From JAHRAW01 sp028066695 (GTDB lineage: Bacteria; Pseudomonadota; Gammaproteobacteria; Arenicellales; Poriferihabitantaceae), in assembly GCA_963457535.1 (NCBI GenBank), contig OY734803.1:372001-436000 (forward strand): DNA of 64,000 nucleotides, in the 5' to 3' direction. The position numbers and the translations under genes were made by a program. A model generated the notes under the pieces. It did no database searches. It worked only from the letters and a program-made list of their open reading frames with translations, and was not told the origin of the DNA. Positions 1-8,390 of the stretch are shown piece by piece. Every line of letters begins with the position of its first letter. Positions within the stretch are counted from its first letter, which is position 1.

Positions 1-927
1 GCACACTTTCACCAGCGTGCCGCCGCTGACGCGCGTCATGCCGGCGTCAATGCTCGCTGACAGCGGCGAGTGGTTGAAGTCCACCGACACCAGCGGCTCT
101 TCGCTGTATGCCATGACCTTGCCGTCGCTGGCCGCTTTCAAAAGCGCGTTGACTTCCTCCACATCGGTGGCGCGCGCGGCGGTGAAAGTCAAATCCACCA
201 GCGAGACATTGATGGTCGGCACGCGCACCGAAAAGCCGTCCAGTTTGCCGTCCAGTTCCGGCAGCACCAGGCCGACGGCGGCGGCCGCGCCGGTCTTGGT
301 CGGGATCATGGAGGAAGTCGCCGAGCGCGCGCGGCGTAGGTCGCCGTGGTAGACATCGGTTAGCACCTGGTCATTGGTGTAGGCGTGAATGGTGTTCATC
401 AGGCCGCTCTTTATGCCGAGGGAATCGTGCAGCGCCTTCGCCATCGGCGCCAGGCAGTTGGTGGTGCAGGACGCGTTGGAGATGATCGTGTGGTTCGCTT
501 TCAGCGTGTCATGGTTCACGCCATAGACCACGGTGGCGTCCACATCGGCGCCGCCGGGCGCGGAGATGACCACCTTTTTCGCGCCGGCTTTGAGATGCGC
601 GCCGGCCTTTTCGCGGCTTGCAAAAAAACCGGTGCTTTCAATGACCACATCCACGCCGAGTTCGCCCCACGGCAATGCGGCCGGGTCGCGCTCGGAGAAA
701 ACGCGAATGCGGTCGCCGTTGACGACAATCGCGTCTTCGGCGTGTTCCACGCTTCCGGGAAAGCGGCCGTGCGCGGTGTCGTAGCGCGTCAAGTGCGCAT
801 TGGTGCGCGCGTCTCCGAGATCGTTGATGGCGGCGATGCGAATTTCACCGCAGGCCGATTCATACTTGGCGCGCAGGATGTTGCGGCCGATGCGGCCGTA
901 TCCGTTGATGGCTACCGTGACTGTCAT
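1..927 (-). CDS. gap: Glyceraldehyde-3-phosphate dehydrogenase, type I (3' end beyond window)
   Basis: Catalyses the NAD(P)-dependent, phosphate-using oxidation of glyceraldehyde-3-phosphate in cytosolic glycolysis/gluconeogenesis. The reverse-strand frame opens with MTVTVAINGYGRIGRN, the Rossmann dinucleotide-binding start of GAPDH. It contains the catalytic cysteine motif SNASCTTNCLAP and later the SLVDLTF and SVDFNHS segments of the catalytic domain. About 309 residues are visible against a usual 330-340, so only the C-terminal helix is missing past base 1. The ATG at 927 is preceded by GGGAG at good spacing. It lies 63 bp downstream of tkt on the same strand, a common carbon-metabolism pairing, so the two are probably co-transcribed. 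Family assignment is firm; cofactor preference cannot be read here. Confidence 0.97.
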   Translation of the reverse strand, partial: MTVTVAINGYGRIGRNILRAKYESACGEIRIAAINDLGDARTNAHLTRYDTAHGRFPGSVEHAEDAIVVNGDRIRVFSERDPAALPWGELGVDVVIESTGFFASREKAGAHLKAGAKKVVISAPGGADVDATVVYGVNHDTLKANHTIISNASCTTNCLAPMAKALHDSLGIKSGLMNTIHAYTNDQVLTDVYHGDLRRARSATSSMIPTKTGAAAAVGLVLPELDGKLDGFSVRVPTINVSLVDLTFTAARATDVEEVNALLKAASDGKVMAYSEEPLVSVDFNHSPLSASIDAGMTRVSGGTLVKVC

Positions 928-990
928 GGCGGACTCCCGTGGGACTGGTTGGATGAGTGAACGAAAAAATGCGGCGCAAAAATGTCGCGG

Positions 991-2988
991 CTACAGCAGC
1001 CGCCGCGCGCATTCCACCACATGCTCCGGCGTGATGTTGCAGTGCTTAAATACCTCGCCGCCCGGCGCCGACGCGCCGAACTCGTCTATGCCGACCACCG
1101 CACCGCGCGCGCCGGCGTATTTCGCCCAGCCGGCGGTCGCGCCGGCTTCCACCACGACGCGCGCATGCGCGGCGGCCGGCAGCACCGACTCGCGGTAGTC
1201 GGCGCTTTGCGCTTCAAAGCGATCCACCGACGGCATGGACACCACGCGCACGCGCCGCTCTTTGAGTTGCGCCGCGGCCTCCACCGCGACCGCGACTTCC
1301 GAGCCGGTGGCGATCAATATGAGTTCCGGATTTTCCGATGAACTTTCGCAGTCGCGCAGCACATAGCCGCCTTTTTCTATCGCGGCGAGTTGCGACTCGT
1401 CGCGCGGCTGGTGCGGCAGCGTCTGGCGCGAAAATGCCAGCGCAAAAGGCTGCTCGCGCGATTCCAGCGCGAGTTGCCAGGCGACCGCGGTTTCCACCGC
1501 GTCGCACGGCCGCCACACCGACATGCGCGGCACCAGCCGCAAACTCGCGAGGTGTTCTATTGGCTGGTGCGTCGGCCCGTCTTCGCCGAGCCCGATTGAG
1601 TCGTGCGTGAACACAAAAATGCCCGGAATTTTCATCAGCGCGGCCATGCGCAGCGCGTTGCGCGCGTAATCCGAGAACATTAAAAAGGTCGCGCAAAACG
1701 GCTTGAGGCCGCGGTGCAGCGCGATGCCGTTGACCATCGCGGCCATCGCGAACTCGCGCACGCCGAAATAAATGCAGTTGCCGCCGGCGTCTTCGCGAAT
1801 GTCGCGCGAGCCCGACCAAGTGGTCAGGTTGGATTCGGTCAGATCGGCCGAGCCGCCGGCCAGTTCCGGCAACAGCGGCGAAAAATATTCCAGCGCGTTT
1901 TGCGAGGCCTTGCGCGAGGCGATGTTTTGCGCCGCGGCGTCGGCCGCGCCGGCCGCGCCGCGCGCCTTGCTCTTCCAGTCTTTCGGCAACTTCCCTTCCA
2001 TGCGGCGCGTGAATTCGGCGGCGAGTTCCGGATGCGCTTTTTTGTATGCGTCAAAACGCCGCGACCAGTCGCTCTCGGCCGCGGCGCCGGCATCGCGCGC
2101 GTCCCAGGCCGCGGAAATTTCGGCCGGAATTTCAAAAGGCGGATGCGGCCAGTTGAGTTGTTTGCGCGCCAGCGCGACCTCCTCCTCGCCGAGCGGCGCG
2201 CCGTGGCTGCCCGCGCTGCCGGCTTTGTTCGGCGCGCCGTAACCGATCTGCGTGCGGCAGCACAGCAAACTCGGGCGCGCATCCTCGCGCGCCGCGCAAA
2301 TCGCGCGCCCGACCGCATCGGCGTCGTGCCCGTCAACATCGGCGACCACATGCCAGCCATACGCGGCAAAACGCGCCGCGGTGTCGTCGCGAAACCAGCC
2401 GCCGACTTCGCCGTCAATGGAAATGTTGTTGTCGTCGTAAAACACGGTCAACTTCCCCAGTTGGAGCACGCCGGCGAGCGAGCAGGCCTCGTGCGAAATC
2501 CCCTCCATCATGCAGCCGTCCCCGGCGAAGACATAGGTGCGGTGGTCCACGATGCGATGTTCGCCGCGGTTGAACTGCGCGGCCAATGTGCGCTCGGCGA
2601 GCGCCATGCCGACCGCATTGGCGAGCCCCTGCCCGAGCGGCCCGGTAGTGGTTTCCACGCCCGGCGTGTCGCCGAATTCCGGATGCCCCGGCGTTTTGGA
2701 ATGCAGTTGGCGAAACTGTCGCAGATCTTCCATGGACAAATCGTAGCCGGACAAATGCAGCAACGCATACAGCAGCATGGAGCCGTGCCCGTTGGACAGC
2801 ACGAAGCGGTCGCGGTCGCACCAGTTCGGGTTGCGCGGATTATGTTTGAGGTGGTCGCTCCACAGCGCCTCGGCCATGTCGGCCATCCCCATCGGCGCCC
2901 CCGGATGCCCGCTACCGGCGCGCTGCACCGCGTCCATACTCAGCGCGCGAATCGCGTTGGCTTTTTGCCGCCGGTCCGCTTTGCTCAT
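991..2988 (-). CDS. tkt: Transketolase
   Basis: Thiamine-diphosphate enzyme that moves two-carbon ketol units between sugar phosphates in the non-oxidative pentose phosphate pathway. The 665-residue product matches the usual transketolase length. In order it shows the N-terminal GSGHPGAPMGMADMA substrate loop, FVLSNGHGSMLLYALLHL, the GPLGQGLANAVGMA turn, the ThDP signature with GDGCMMEGISHE and the metal-binding NNISIDG, then the pyrimidine domain with EDGPTHQPIEHLASLR and the C-terminal GSEVAVA segment. The ATG at 2988 has no clear Shine-Dalgarno sequence. An inverted repeat at 3016-3060 lies just upstream and may be regulatory. It is followed 63 bp later by gap. Function is secure. Confidence 0.97.
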   Translation of the reverse strand: MSKADRRQKANAIRALSMDAVQRAGSGHPGAPMGMADMAEALWSDHLKHNPRNPNWCDRDRFVLSNGHGSMLLYALLHLSGYDLSMEDLRQFRQLHSKTPGHPEFGDTPGVETTTGPLGQGLANAVGMALAERTLAAQFNRGEHRIVDHRTYVFAGDGCMMEGISHEACSLAGVLQLGKLTVFYDDNNISIDGEVGGWFRDDTAARFAAYGWHVVADVDGHDADAVGRAICAAREDARPSLLCCRTQIGYGAPNKAGSAGSHGAPLGEEEVALARKQLNWPHPPFEIPAEISAAWDARDAGAAAESDWSRRFDAYKKAHPELAAEFTRRMEGKLPKDWKSKARGAAGAADAAAQNIASRKASQNALEYFSPLLPELAGGSADLTESNLTTWSGSRDIREDAGGNCIYFGVREFAMAAMVNGIALHRGLKPFCATFLMFSDYARNALRMAALMKIPGIFVFTHDSIGLGEDGPTHQPIEHLASLRLVPRMSVWRPCDAVETAVAWQLALESREQPFALAFSRQTLPHQPRDESQLAAIEKGGYVLRDCESSSENPELILIATGSEVAVAVEAAAQLKERRVRVVSMPSVDRFEAQSADYRESVLPAAAHARVVVEAGATAGWAKYAGARGAVVGIDEFGASAPGGEVFKHCNITPEHVVECARRLL

Positions 2989-3015
2989 GAGGCGGTCATG
3001 GAGAGCGCCGAATCA

Positions 3016-3060
3016 CCGCCAAATCCTGGCGCAAATCCTGTTTTGGGGGTCATTTGGCGG
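3016..3060. repeat. 9-bp inverted repeat upstream of tkt
   Basis: CCGCCAAAT (3016-3024) and ATTTGGCGG (3052-3060) are perfect reverse complements separated by 27 bp, starting 27 bp upstream of the tkt start codon. The arrangement fits an operator or a leader hairpin. A possible minus-strand -10 (TATCAT) lies at 3093-3098. No regulator is identifiable. Confidence 0.55.
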
Positions 3061-3145
3061 GCGGGTATTCGGGCGGGCCTGGGGGAGCGCGTATGATACT
3101 GCAAACGCGGGCGCAAACGGCGCGCCGCGCAAACGTTGCCCCTCC

Positions 3146-3994
3146 TCACAACGGCGAACCCTGCGGGGACGCGGTGTTGGCATGCACCCAGCGCTCCCAG
3201 CCGGGCAGCGCGGCGGCGTGGGCGCTGGCGACCACCGAGCGTTTGCGCAGGCGCGCGCAGTCCAGGGGCTTGCCGGACAGCGAGGTCGCGGCGCCGCCGG
3301 CTTCGGTCAGGATGCGCCAGCCGGCGGCGAAGTCCCATAACTTTTGCCCGCCGTGCAGATACAACTGCGCGCGGTCGGCGGCGAGCCAGCACCATTCCAA
3401 TGCGGCCGCGCCGAGGTTGCGCTGCGAACGGTAGGGCGGCGAGCGCACCAAGCGCTCGGACAAATTTCCGACCAGATATTTGTGGTCGACCACGGCGATG
3501 CATTCGCCGAGCGGGCGCGGCGGCGGGCGGCGCAGGCGGCGGCGGTTGAGGTAGGCGCCGCGGCCGGCCTGCGCGCAAAAACATTCGCGGCGCAGCGGGT
3601 CAAACACCACGCCGAGTTGCGCCGCGCCGTCGGCGACCAGCGCCAGCGAGACGCCGTAAAACGGAAAACCGCTGCTGAAATTGGTGGTGCCGTCCAGCGG
3701 GTCCAACACCCAGTAACCGGCGCCGCTCTCGCACACCGCGCTCTGCTCGGCATGCGCCATCTCTTCGCCGATAAACCCGTAGCCGGGCCAGGCGCGGTGC
3801 AATTCCTCCAGCAGGCGCTCCTGAATGCGGCGGTCCAGGTCGGTGACCCAGCCGCCGTCGGGTTTGGTGTCGCGCGAAGTTTTCGCCGGGCGGTTTGCCG
3901 CGTGTTCTTCCAGCGCGACTCGTTTCACCAAATCGCCAAGCGCGAACAAATCGGGCGGCGCGTCGTGCGCCGCGGCCGGAGCAGCGGCGCTCAT
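3146..3994 (-). CDS. Inositol monophosphatase family phosphatase
   Basis: Mg2+-dependent sugar/inositol phosphate phosphatase fold of the IMPase/HisN/CysQ superfamily; the true substrate is not readable. Diagnostic motifs are GFIGEEMAH (metal-binding Glu pair), WVLDPLDGTTNF (catalytic Asp-x-x-Asp-Gly-Thr) and LWDFAAGWRILTEAGG near the C-terminus. The start was placed at 3994 because its ATG overlaps the TGA of the upstream CheA-like gene (ATGA), giving a 282-residue protein; a longer reading adds 19 unlikely residues. This coupling ties the phosphatase to a chemosensory operon, which is unusual. It could be a SuhB-like, histidinol-phosphate or PAP phosphatase; motifs alone do not decide. Confidence 0.88.
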   Translation of the reverse strand: MSAAAPAAAHDAPPDLFALGDLVKRVALEEHAANRPAKTSRDTKPDGGWVTDLDRRIQERLLEELHRAWPGYGFIGEEMAHAEQSAVCESGAGYWVLDPLDGTTNFSSGFPFYGVSLALVADGAAQLGVVFDPLRRECFCAQAGRGAYLNRRRLRRPPPRPLGECIAVVDHKYLVGNLSERLVRSPPYRSQRNLGAAALEWCWLAADRAQLYLHGGQKLWDFAAGWRILTEAGGAATSLSGKPLDCARLRKRSVVASAHAAALPGWERWVHANTASPQGSPL

Positions 3995-6450
3995 TGCATC
4001 GCCGGCGGGCGAACCGCCGCGCCGGGGAAAATGCCCTGCGCGATGCGGCACAGGTCGGGGACGATGCCGATGCGCCGCTGCAACTGAACGCAGCCGAGCG
4101 CGTTGTCGGGCGGCTCGCGCGGGGTGACCGACGGCGCGTGTTCGGCGATTTCCAACAATGACGGCGCGCCGTCGCTGGCCAGCGCAAAAAAGGCGGTGGC
4201 GCGGTTGCCCTGCAGCGGGCGCAATACCACCGCGCGCGCGCCGCAGCCCAGCGGGCGCGACGGCGCGCCGACCGCGGCCGCGGCGTCTATCAGCGGGACT
4301 TGAAAGCCGCGCCAGTCAAAATTGCGCCGCACCAAATTGGGGCCGCCGGGCGCGGAGTCGCGGCGGAACAAGCCGCCATTCGCGGAATCCACCGGCATCG
4401 GTGTCTCGGAGAGATTGACGATGTCGGCGATCAGGTTGAGCGGAATCAGCACCGCGCCGAGCGAGGTTTCCAGCGCGAGCACGCGCGACGGCGCGGCGTC
4501 GGCGCCGGGCTCGCGCGCGCCGAGCGGGAAGCGCGCCAACCCGTCGTCCTGCAGGCCGAGCGGGTCGGTGAACGCGGACGGGTCAAACACCGGCGCGATT
4601 TCCCCGCCCTTATGCGAAAGCGGCACGGCGACGCTTTGCAGGCCCTGAATGTCGGAGAGTTGGCCGCCGAGCGCGCGCTCCTCAATGTCCACGATGTCGT
4701 GCACCTGATCCACGGCGAACGCGGCGACGCGGTCGGTCATGCGCAGCAGCACCAGCGGGCGCAGTTGCGGCGGCGGGTTGGAATTTAATGCGCCGAGCGC
4801 GACCGCCAGATCAATCAGCGGAATGCGGCGCGCGTCGTCCAGGCGAATGCTCGCGCGCCCGTCGGCGGCGGTCTCGCAGTCAATCGGGCGCGCGCGCAGA
4901 ATGCAGTCCACCTGCCGCATCGGCAGCGCGAGGCGGTAGCCGCCGGCGGTGACCATCAGCGCGCGCGGCGGCGCGGCCGCGCCCGGCAGCAGGCAATGCA
5001 GGCGCAGCCCGGCCTCGGGCGGCGGCGAGGTTTGCAGCGCCATCAAGCCGCCGAGTTCGCCGATGGATTGGTGCATCATTAATATGTCGTCCATGCCGGC
5101 CAGGTTGAACACCGCGGCCGCGCCGTTGCCGCCGGCGGCCGGCGCGCGCGGCGCGCGGTGGGTGCGCGCCAGAATTTGCAGCCAGTGCGCGGCGCGAATT
5201 TCCGAGGCGCGAGCGCACAGGCCGAGGGCGATGGCCGCGTCGGCGAAGCGGCGCGCGCCGGGGCCGCGGCCGTCGTCGGCGTAGTCCAGCAGCACTTCCC
5301 CGCCCTGCCGCGCGGCGCGCAAATGAATGCGCGCGAGCGCGGGTTTGCCGGCCGCGGAACGCGCGCCGGGCTCTTCAATGCGCTGCACGATGGAATTGTG
5401 AATCAGCCGCTCAAACGCCGGCAACAGGCGTTCAATCACGATGCGGTCAATTTCCACATCGCCGCCTTGCAGGGTGAATTCAACTTGCTTGCCGGCGCGC
5501 TCGGCGGTCTCGCGCGCGAGGTGCGGCAGGTGCTGCAGCGGCTCGGCGAAAGTTCCGGGAGGAGGCGCGGACGCGGATTGGGCGGCGTTGCCGGCATTAC
5601 CGGGTTGGCGGCCGTTGCGGCGCGCTTCGTCGGAAAGCAACAGCGCGACCATGCTGTTCAGCGAGGCGATATGCCCGCGCGCGAGCGACGGCGCCAAGCC
5701 CAACTCGGCGGCGAGTCCGTCATGCGCTTCTTCCAGCAGGTTCAGCAGGCCGACATCGTTAATGTCGCGCGGCGCTTCCGACTGCGCCAGCAAGCGCGCG
5801 ATGCTGCCGGTGAGCGCGGCGATTTCGTCTTGGCCGGCCACGGTCGCGCCGCGCTGTAGCGCGCGGAATTCTTCGCACAGCGACTGCAGCAACGCCGCAT
5901 CCACATTGCCGCCGCGCCAGCCTGCCAAACCGGCGTGAATGCTGGCGAGGCGCGGCTGGCATTCGGCGACGAAAGCCGGCGAATGCGCCTCGGCCGGCGG
6001 CGCCGGGGGCGGAGGCGGAGCAACTTCGGCGGGAGGCGCCGGAGCGGGTGGCGGCGGCGCAGCGACCGGTTGTGCGGTGGGTGGCGTGGTTGCAGGCGCA
6101 GGAGGTACGGGGGGCGCGGCGACGGGCGGCGGCGCGGGTGCGGTGGGAGGCGGAGCGGATGCGACCGACAGCGGCGGCGGCGCAGGCATCGGCGCCGGTG
6201 CAACTCCAATTGGTTGCGCGACGGGCGGCGCGATTCCCGCAGACGGCGCCGGCGCGGTTGCCGTCGGCGTATAGGCGACCGCCGAGGCCGGCGGACGCTG
6301 CGGGGGCTTGTGCGCGCCGCCGAGCGGCGCGCCGGCGTCGGCGTCAAAGTCGTCCACCACCGACTTGCGCGCGGCGAACGCCGACAACGCGCCGAAGGCG
6401 TTGCGCCAACTCGCAGACAGCGTGTCCAGGGCGTCGCGCCAGTGCATCAT
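3991..6450 (-). CDS. Degenerate ChpA/CheA-like chemosensory protein (probable pseudokinase)
   Basis: An 819-residue protein built like CheA of the ChpA/PilL type but lacking key catalytic parts. Residues about 45-155 are a Pro/Ala-rich linker. Residues 160-225 resemble a phosphotransfer (Hpt) helix pair, but the His of the usual HTLKGS motif aligns with Arg196 (FRALQRGATVAG). Residues 305-490 resemble the HATPase domain: the N-box-like HNSIVQRIEEPGARSAAGKP and the G1-like DDGRG remain, but the G2 GRGVGMD motif is replaced by NLAGMDD. Two CheW-like domains follow (about 497-625 and 655-805). There is no receiver domain. It probably acts as a scaffold or inactive kinase in a type IV pilus-style pathway. 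The gene is 63 bp downstream of the receptor-like gene and overlaps the phosphatase gene by ATGA. Confidence 0.8.
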   Translation of the reverse strand: MMHWRDALDTLSASWRNAFGALSAFAARKSVVDDFDADAGAPLGGAHKPPQRPPASAVAYTPTATAPAPSAGIAPPVAQPIGVAPAPMPAPPPLSVASAPPPTAPAPPPVAAPPVPPAPATTPPTAQPVAAPPPPAPAPPAEVAPPPPPAPPAEAHSPAFVAECQPRLASIHAGLAGWRGGNVDAALLQSLCEEFRALQRGATVAGQDEIAALTGSIARLLAQSEAPRDINDVGLLNLLEEAHDGLAAELGLAPSLARGHIASLNSMVALLLSDEARRNGRQPGNAGNAAQSASAPPPGTFAEPLQHLPHLARETAERAGKQVEFTLQGGDVEIDRIVIERLLPAFERLIHNSIVQRIEEPGARSAAGKPALARIHLRAARQGGEVLLDYADDGRGPGARRFADAAIALGLCARASEIRAAHWLQILARTHRAPRAPAAGGNGAAAVFNLAGMDDILMMHQSIGELGGLMALQTSPPPEAGLRLHCLLPGAAAPPRALMVTAGGYRLALPMRQVDCILRARPIDCETAADGRASIRLDDARRIPLIDLAVALGALNSNPPPQLRPLVLLRMTDRVAAFAVDQVHDIVDIEERALGGQLSDIQGLQSVAVPLSHKGGEIAPVFDPSAFTDPLGLQDDGLARFPLGAREPGADAAPSRVLALETSLGAVLIPLNLIADIVNLSETPMPVDSANGGLFRRDSAPGGPNLVRRNFDWRGFQVPLIDAAAAVGAPSRPLGCGARAVVLRPLQGNRATAFFALASDGAPSLLEIAEHAPSVTPREPPDNALGCVQLQRRIGIVPDLCRIAQGIFPGAAVRPPAMQ

Positions 6451-6513
6451 GATCGTATGCGTCGTCCGCGGTCGGTCATCGCTTTGCCGGCCGGCGCGGT
6501 CATCCCCCGGCCG

Positions 6514-7596
6514 TCAGCGCCGCAGCGCATGCATCTCCAAAAAGTCACGGCTGGCGCTTTCAATTTCGCCGAGCGCGCGCGCCGCGTCAATCGCGAGCGC
6601 GGCGCCGCCGGTGGCGTCGCCGGCGGTCGCCTCGGTCTCGGCCAGGGCCTGCTCGGCATCGCGTTTCATGCGCCGCGCGAGGTCGGCGATTTCGCCGATG
6701 ACGCGCGCCGAATTGGCCGCCAGTCTTTGCGCGTCTTCGGCGGCGAGCGCCATGCCGCGCCCGGATTCGCCGGAGCGCGCGGCTTGCACCGCCGCGTTCA
6801 GCGCAAGAATGTCGGCCTGCTCGCCGACTTCCAGCAATTGCTCGCCGAGCGCGGTGATGCGCTGCGCGCTGTCTTCCAGTTGGTGCAGGCGCTCGGCGGT
6901 GGTGCGCAATTGTTTGGCGGCGTTGTCCAGGCCGGTGATGGTGTTGTGCACCGCGGCCGCGCCCTTTTGCGCGGAGACCTCGGCGGCGCGAAGGGCGTCA
7001 TGCGAGGTCGCGCCGCCATAGCCATTGCCGCCGTTGCTGCGATTTCGCGCCGGGGCGGCGCGCGCCGGTTCGGGAATCGGCGCGGGAATGGGCTCCGGAA
7101 TGGGCGCCGGCGCAGGGATGACGCGCTCCGGTTCTGGCGCGGGTTCGGGCGCGGGCACAGGTTCGGGGAGCGGCGGCGGCGAAATCGGCGCGGGTTCGGC
7201 GATGCTCGCTGGCTCGGGAACCGCCTCGGGTACGGGCGCGGGTTCGGGAATGCCGGCGTGTTCGGATTCGGTGGTGCTCTCGCGCGCGGGAATGCGCATG
7301 CGCCGACGCCGGCGGCGGCGCGCCAGGCCGATCCACAGCATCAAAATCACCAGCGCGCCCAGCCCGCCGAGCAGCCACGGCGTGTTGCGCTCCAGTTCGG
7401 CCCTGGCGACCTCTAGCAACAGCGCCCACAGCGATTCGGCTACGGTCAAATCGGCCGCGGCCGCGGCGATGCCCGGGAAAGCCAGCGCGCCGAACACGAC
7501 GCTGGGACCGGCGCCGGGCCGCAATGCGCGTTTGCACATTAAGAAAGTGTGCAGCGCGACGCGCATGCCGGGCAGCCGGATTGCAAGGCGCGTCAT
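6514..7596 (-). CDS. PilJ-like methyl-accepting chemotaxis protein with a Pro/Glu-rich linker
   Basis: About 360 residues. One clear membrane segment lies near residues 73-92 (TPWLLGGLGALVILMLWIG), followed by an Arg-rich stop-transfer patch. A hydrophobic stretch near residues 32-48 may be a signal or second helix. Residues 117-182 are almost entirely Pro, Glu and Ala repeats. The C-terminal part carries a receptor signalling tip, ADILALNAAVQAARSGESGR, continuing into AEDAQRLAANSARVIGEI, which resembles PilJ. There is little periplasmic sequence and no HAMP domain, so it may not sense ligands directly. The start at 7596 was chosen because its ATG overlaps the TGA of the CheW-like gene (ATGA). 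It sits between CheW-like and ChpA-like genes, giving the order W-receptor-A. Confidence 0.82.
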   Translation of the reverse strand: MTRLAIRLPGMRVALHTFLMCKRALRPGAGPSVVFGALAFPGIAAAAADLTVAESLWALLLEVARAELERNTPWLLGGLGALVILMLWIGLARRRRRRRMRIPARESTTESEHAGIPEPAPVPEAVPEPASIAEPAPISPPPLPEPVPAPEPAPEPERVIPAPAPIPEPIPAPIPEPARAAPARNRSNGGNGYGGATSHDALRAAEVSAQKGAAAVHNTITGLDNAAKQLRTTAERLHQLEDSAQRITALGEQLLEVGEQADILALNAAVQAARSGESGRGMALAAEDAQRLAANSARVIGEIADLARRMKRDAEQALAETEATAGDATGGAALAIDAARALGEIESASRDFLEMHALRR

Positions 7597-8243
7597 TGTC
7601 CGACTCGCCGCCATTGTTCCGAGGACAACAGCGCGTCCATGTCCAGCACGCCCCAGCGCCGCGCGCCTTCGCGCAACGCCGCGCGCAAATACGGCGCGAC
7701 GCTTTGCGCCGCCTCCTCGCGCGCGGCGGCCGGCAGGCCGCCTTCAAACACGCGCAGACTGACGCTTTTGTCCAGCAACAACGCGCTGTAAAAATCCTGC
7801 TGCGGCGGCAGCAACAGCAGCCGCGCGCGCGACGCGTCGGTCGCGCCGAAGCCGAGGAAGTCGGCGAGGTCTATCACCGTGTAAATTTTTCCGTGCATGG
7901 CGGCGATGCCGCGCACCCAGCCGCGGCAGCGCGGCAGCGCGCACAACCGGTCGGCCGAGGCGATTTCCATGCCGTCTTGCAGCGGCAGCGCGAGGTGTTC
8001 GTCGGCCTGCCGAACGCCGCTTTCGTCCGCGCCGCGCCGCGCCAGCCGGAACGCGAATCCGTGCCAGTCGCCAGGGCCGCGCGCATGCGTGCGGCGTCCA
8101 AACGCCGCGTTTTCCAGGTGGCGCAACAAAACGCTTGCCGGCAGCGGCGCACCCGCGCCCGGTTCGGCCTGGCCGGCAGGACCGCCCCGCGCGGCGGGAG
8201 CGGGCGGCGGGGCGCGAAATGCGGGGTCGGTGGGCTGGGGCAT
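7593..8243 (-). CDS. CheW-like coupling protein (PilI type)
   Basis: About 216 residues and first gene of the chemosensory operon. The middle and C-terminal part fit a CheW domain: HLALPLQDGMEIASADRLCA, WVRGIAAMHGKIYTVIDLADFLGF, a leucine-rich strand RLLLLP and SALLLDKSVSLRVFEG. CheW proteins bridge receptors and CheA-type kinases at the cytoplasmic membrane. The first 45 residues are Pro/Ala-rich and probably disordered. The ATG at 8243 starts MPQPTDP; an upstream in-frame start at 8357 would add a hydrophobic stretch, but it would read through the apparent promoter (TATAGT at 8284-8289), so I reject it. The gene is divergent from the peptide transporter operon. Confidence 0.78.
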   Translation of the reverse strand: MPQPTDPAFRAPPPAPAARGGPAGQAEPGAGAPLPASVLLRHLENAAFGRRTHARGPGDWHGFAFRLARRGADESGVRQADEHLALPLQDGMEIASADRLCALPRCRGWVRGIAAMHGKIYTVIDLADFLGFGATDASRARLLLLPPQQDFYSALLLDKSVSLRVFEGGLPAAAREEAAQSVAPYLRAALREGARRWGVLDMDALLSSEQWRRVGQ

Positions 8244-8283
8244 TTTTTTCGCCGTTTGCGCGAAAATCACGAAAATAACGGAT

Positions 8284-8289
8284 ACTATA
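8284..8289 (-). promoter_or_regulatory. Candidate -10 box for the chemosensory operon
   Basis: Minus-strand TATAGT, 40 bp upstream of the CheW-like start. A poor -35 (TTGTTT) lies 15 bp further upstream. It is the best promoter-like hexamer in the 147-bp divergent region. Confidence 0.4.
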
Positions 8290-8314
8290 CCGAATACCGC
8301 ATGCAAACAAGGCA

Positions 8315-8343
8315 TTGCAATCCCGGACACAATCTGCTTTAAT
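8315..8343 (+). promoter_or_regulatory. Sigma70-like promoter for the peptide ABC operon
   Basis: TTGCAA (8315-8320), a 17-bp spacer, then TTTAAT (8338-8343), which matches 5 of 6 -10 positions. The predicted transcript starts near 8350 and gives a leader of about 40 nt with a CGGAGG ribosome site at 8376-8381. Confidence 0.5.
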
Positions 8344-8356
8344 CGTCCGTCCACCA

Positions 8357-8376
8357 AACGCTTATCAACGCTTATC
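8357..8376. repeat. Tandem 10-bp direct repeat in the leader of the peptide transporter operon
   Basis: AACGCTTATC occurs twice in perfect tandem (8357-8366, 8367-8376), ending at the Shine-Dalgarno sequence of the binding-protein gene. The one-helical-turn spacing would suit a dimeric DNA-binding protein; a translational control element is also possible. Confidence 0.55.
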
Positions 8377-8390
8377 GGAGGTATTTTTCC

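Noticed and set aside
1714..3096. A 460-codon open frame on the + strand opposite tkt
   Set aside because: It is the antisense shadow of a well-conserved gene. In this GC-rich sequence non-coding frames rarely meet stop codons, and the product is Arg/Ala/His-rich with no family motif.
5985..6260. Pro/Ala/Gly-coding low-complexity tract read on the + strand as a separate glycine-rich protein
   Set aside because: It is the complement of the proline-rich linker in the ChpA-like gene.
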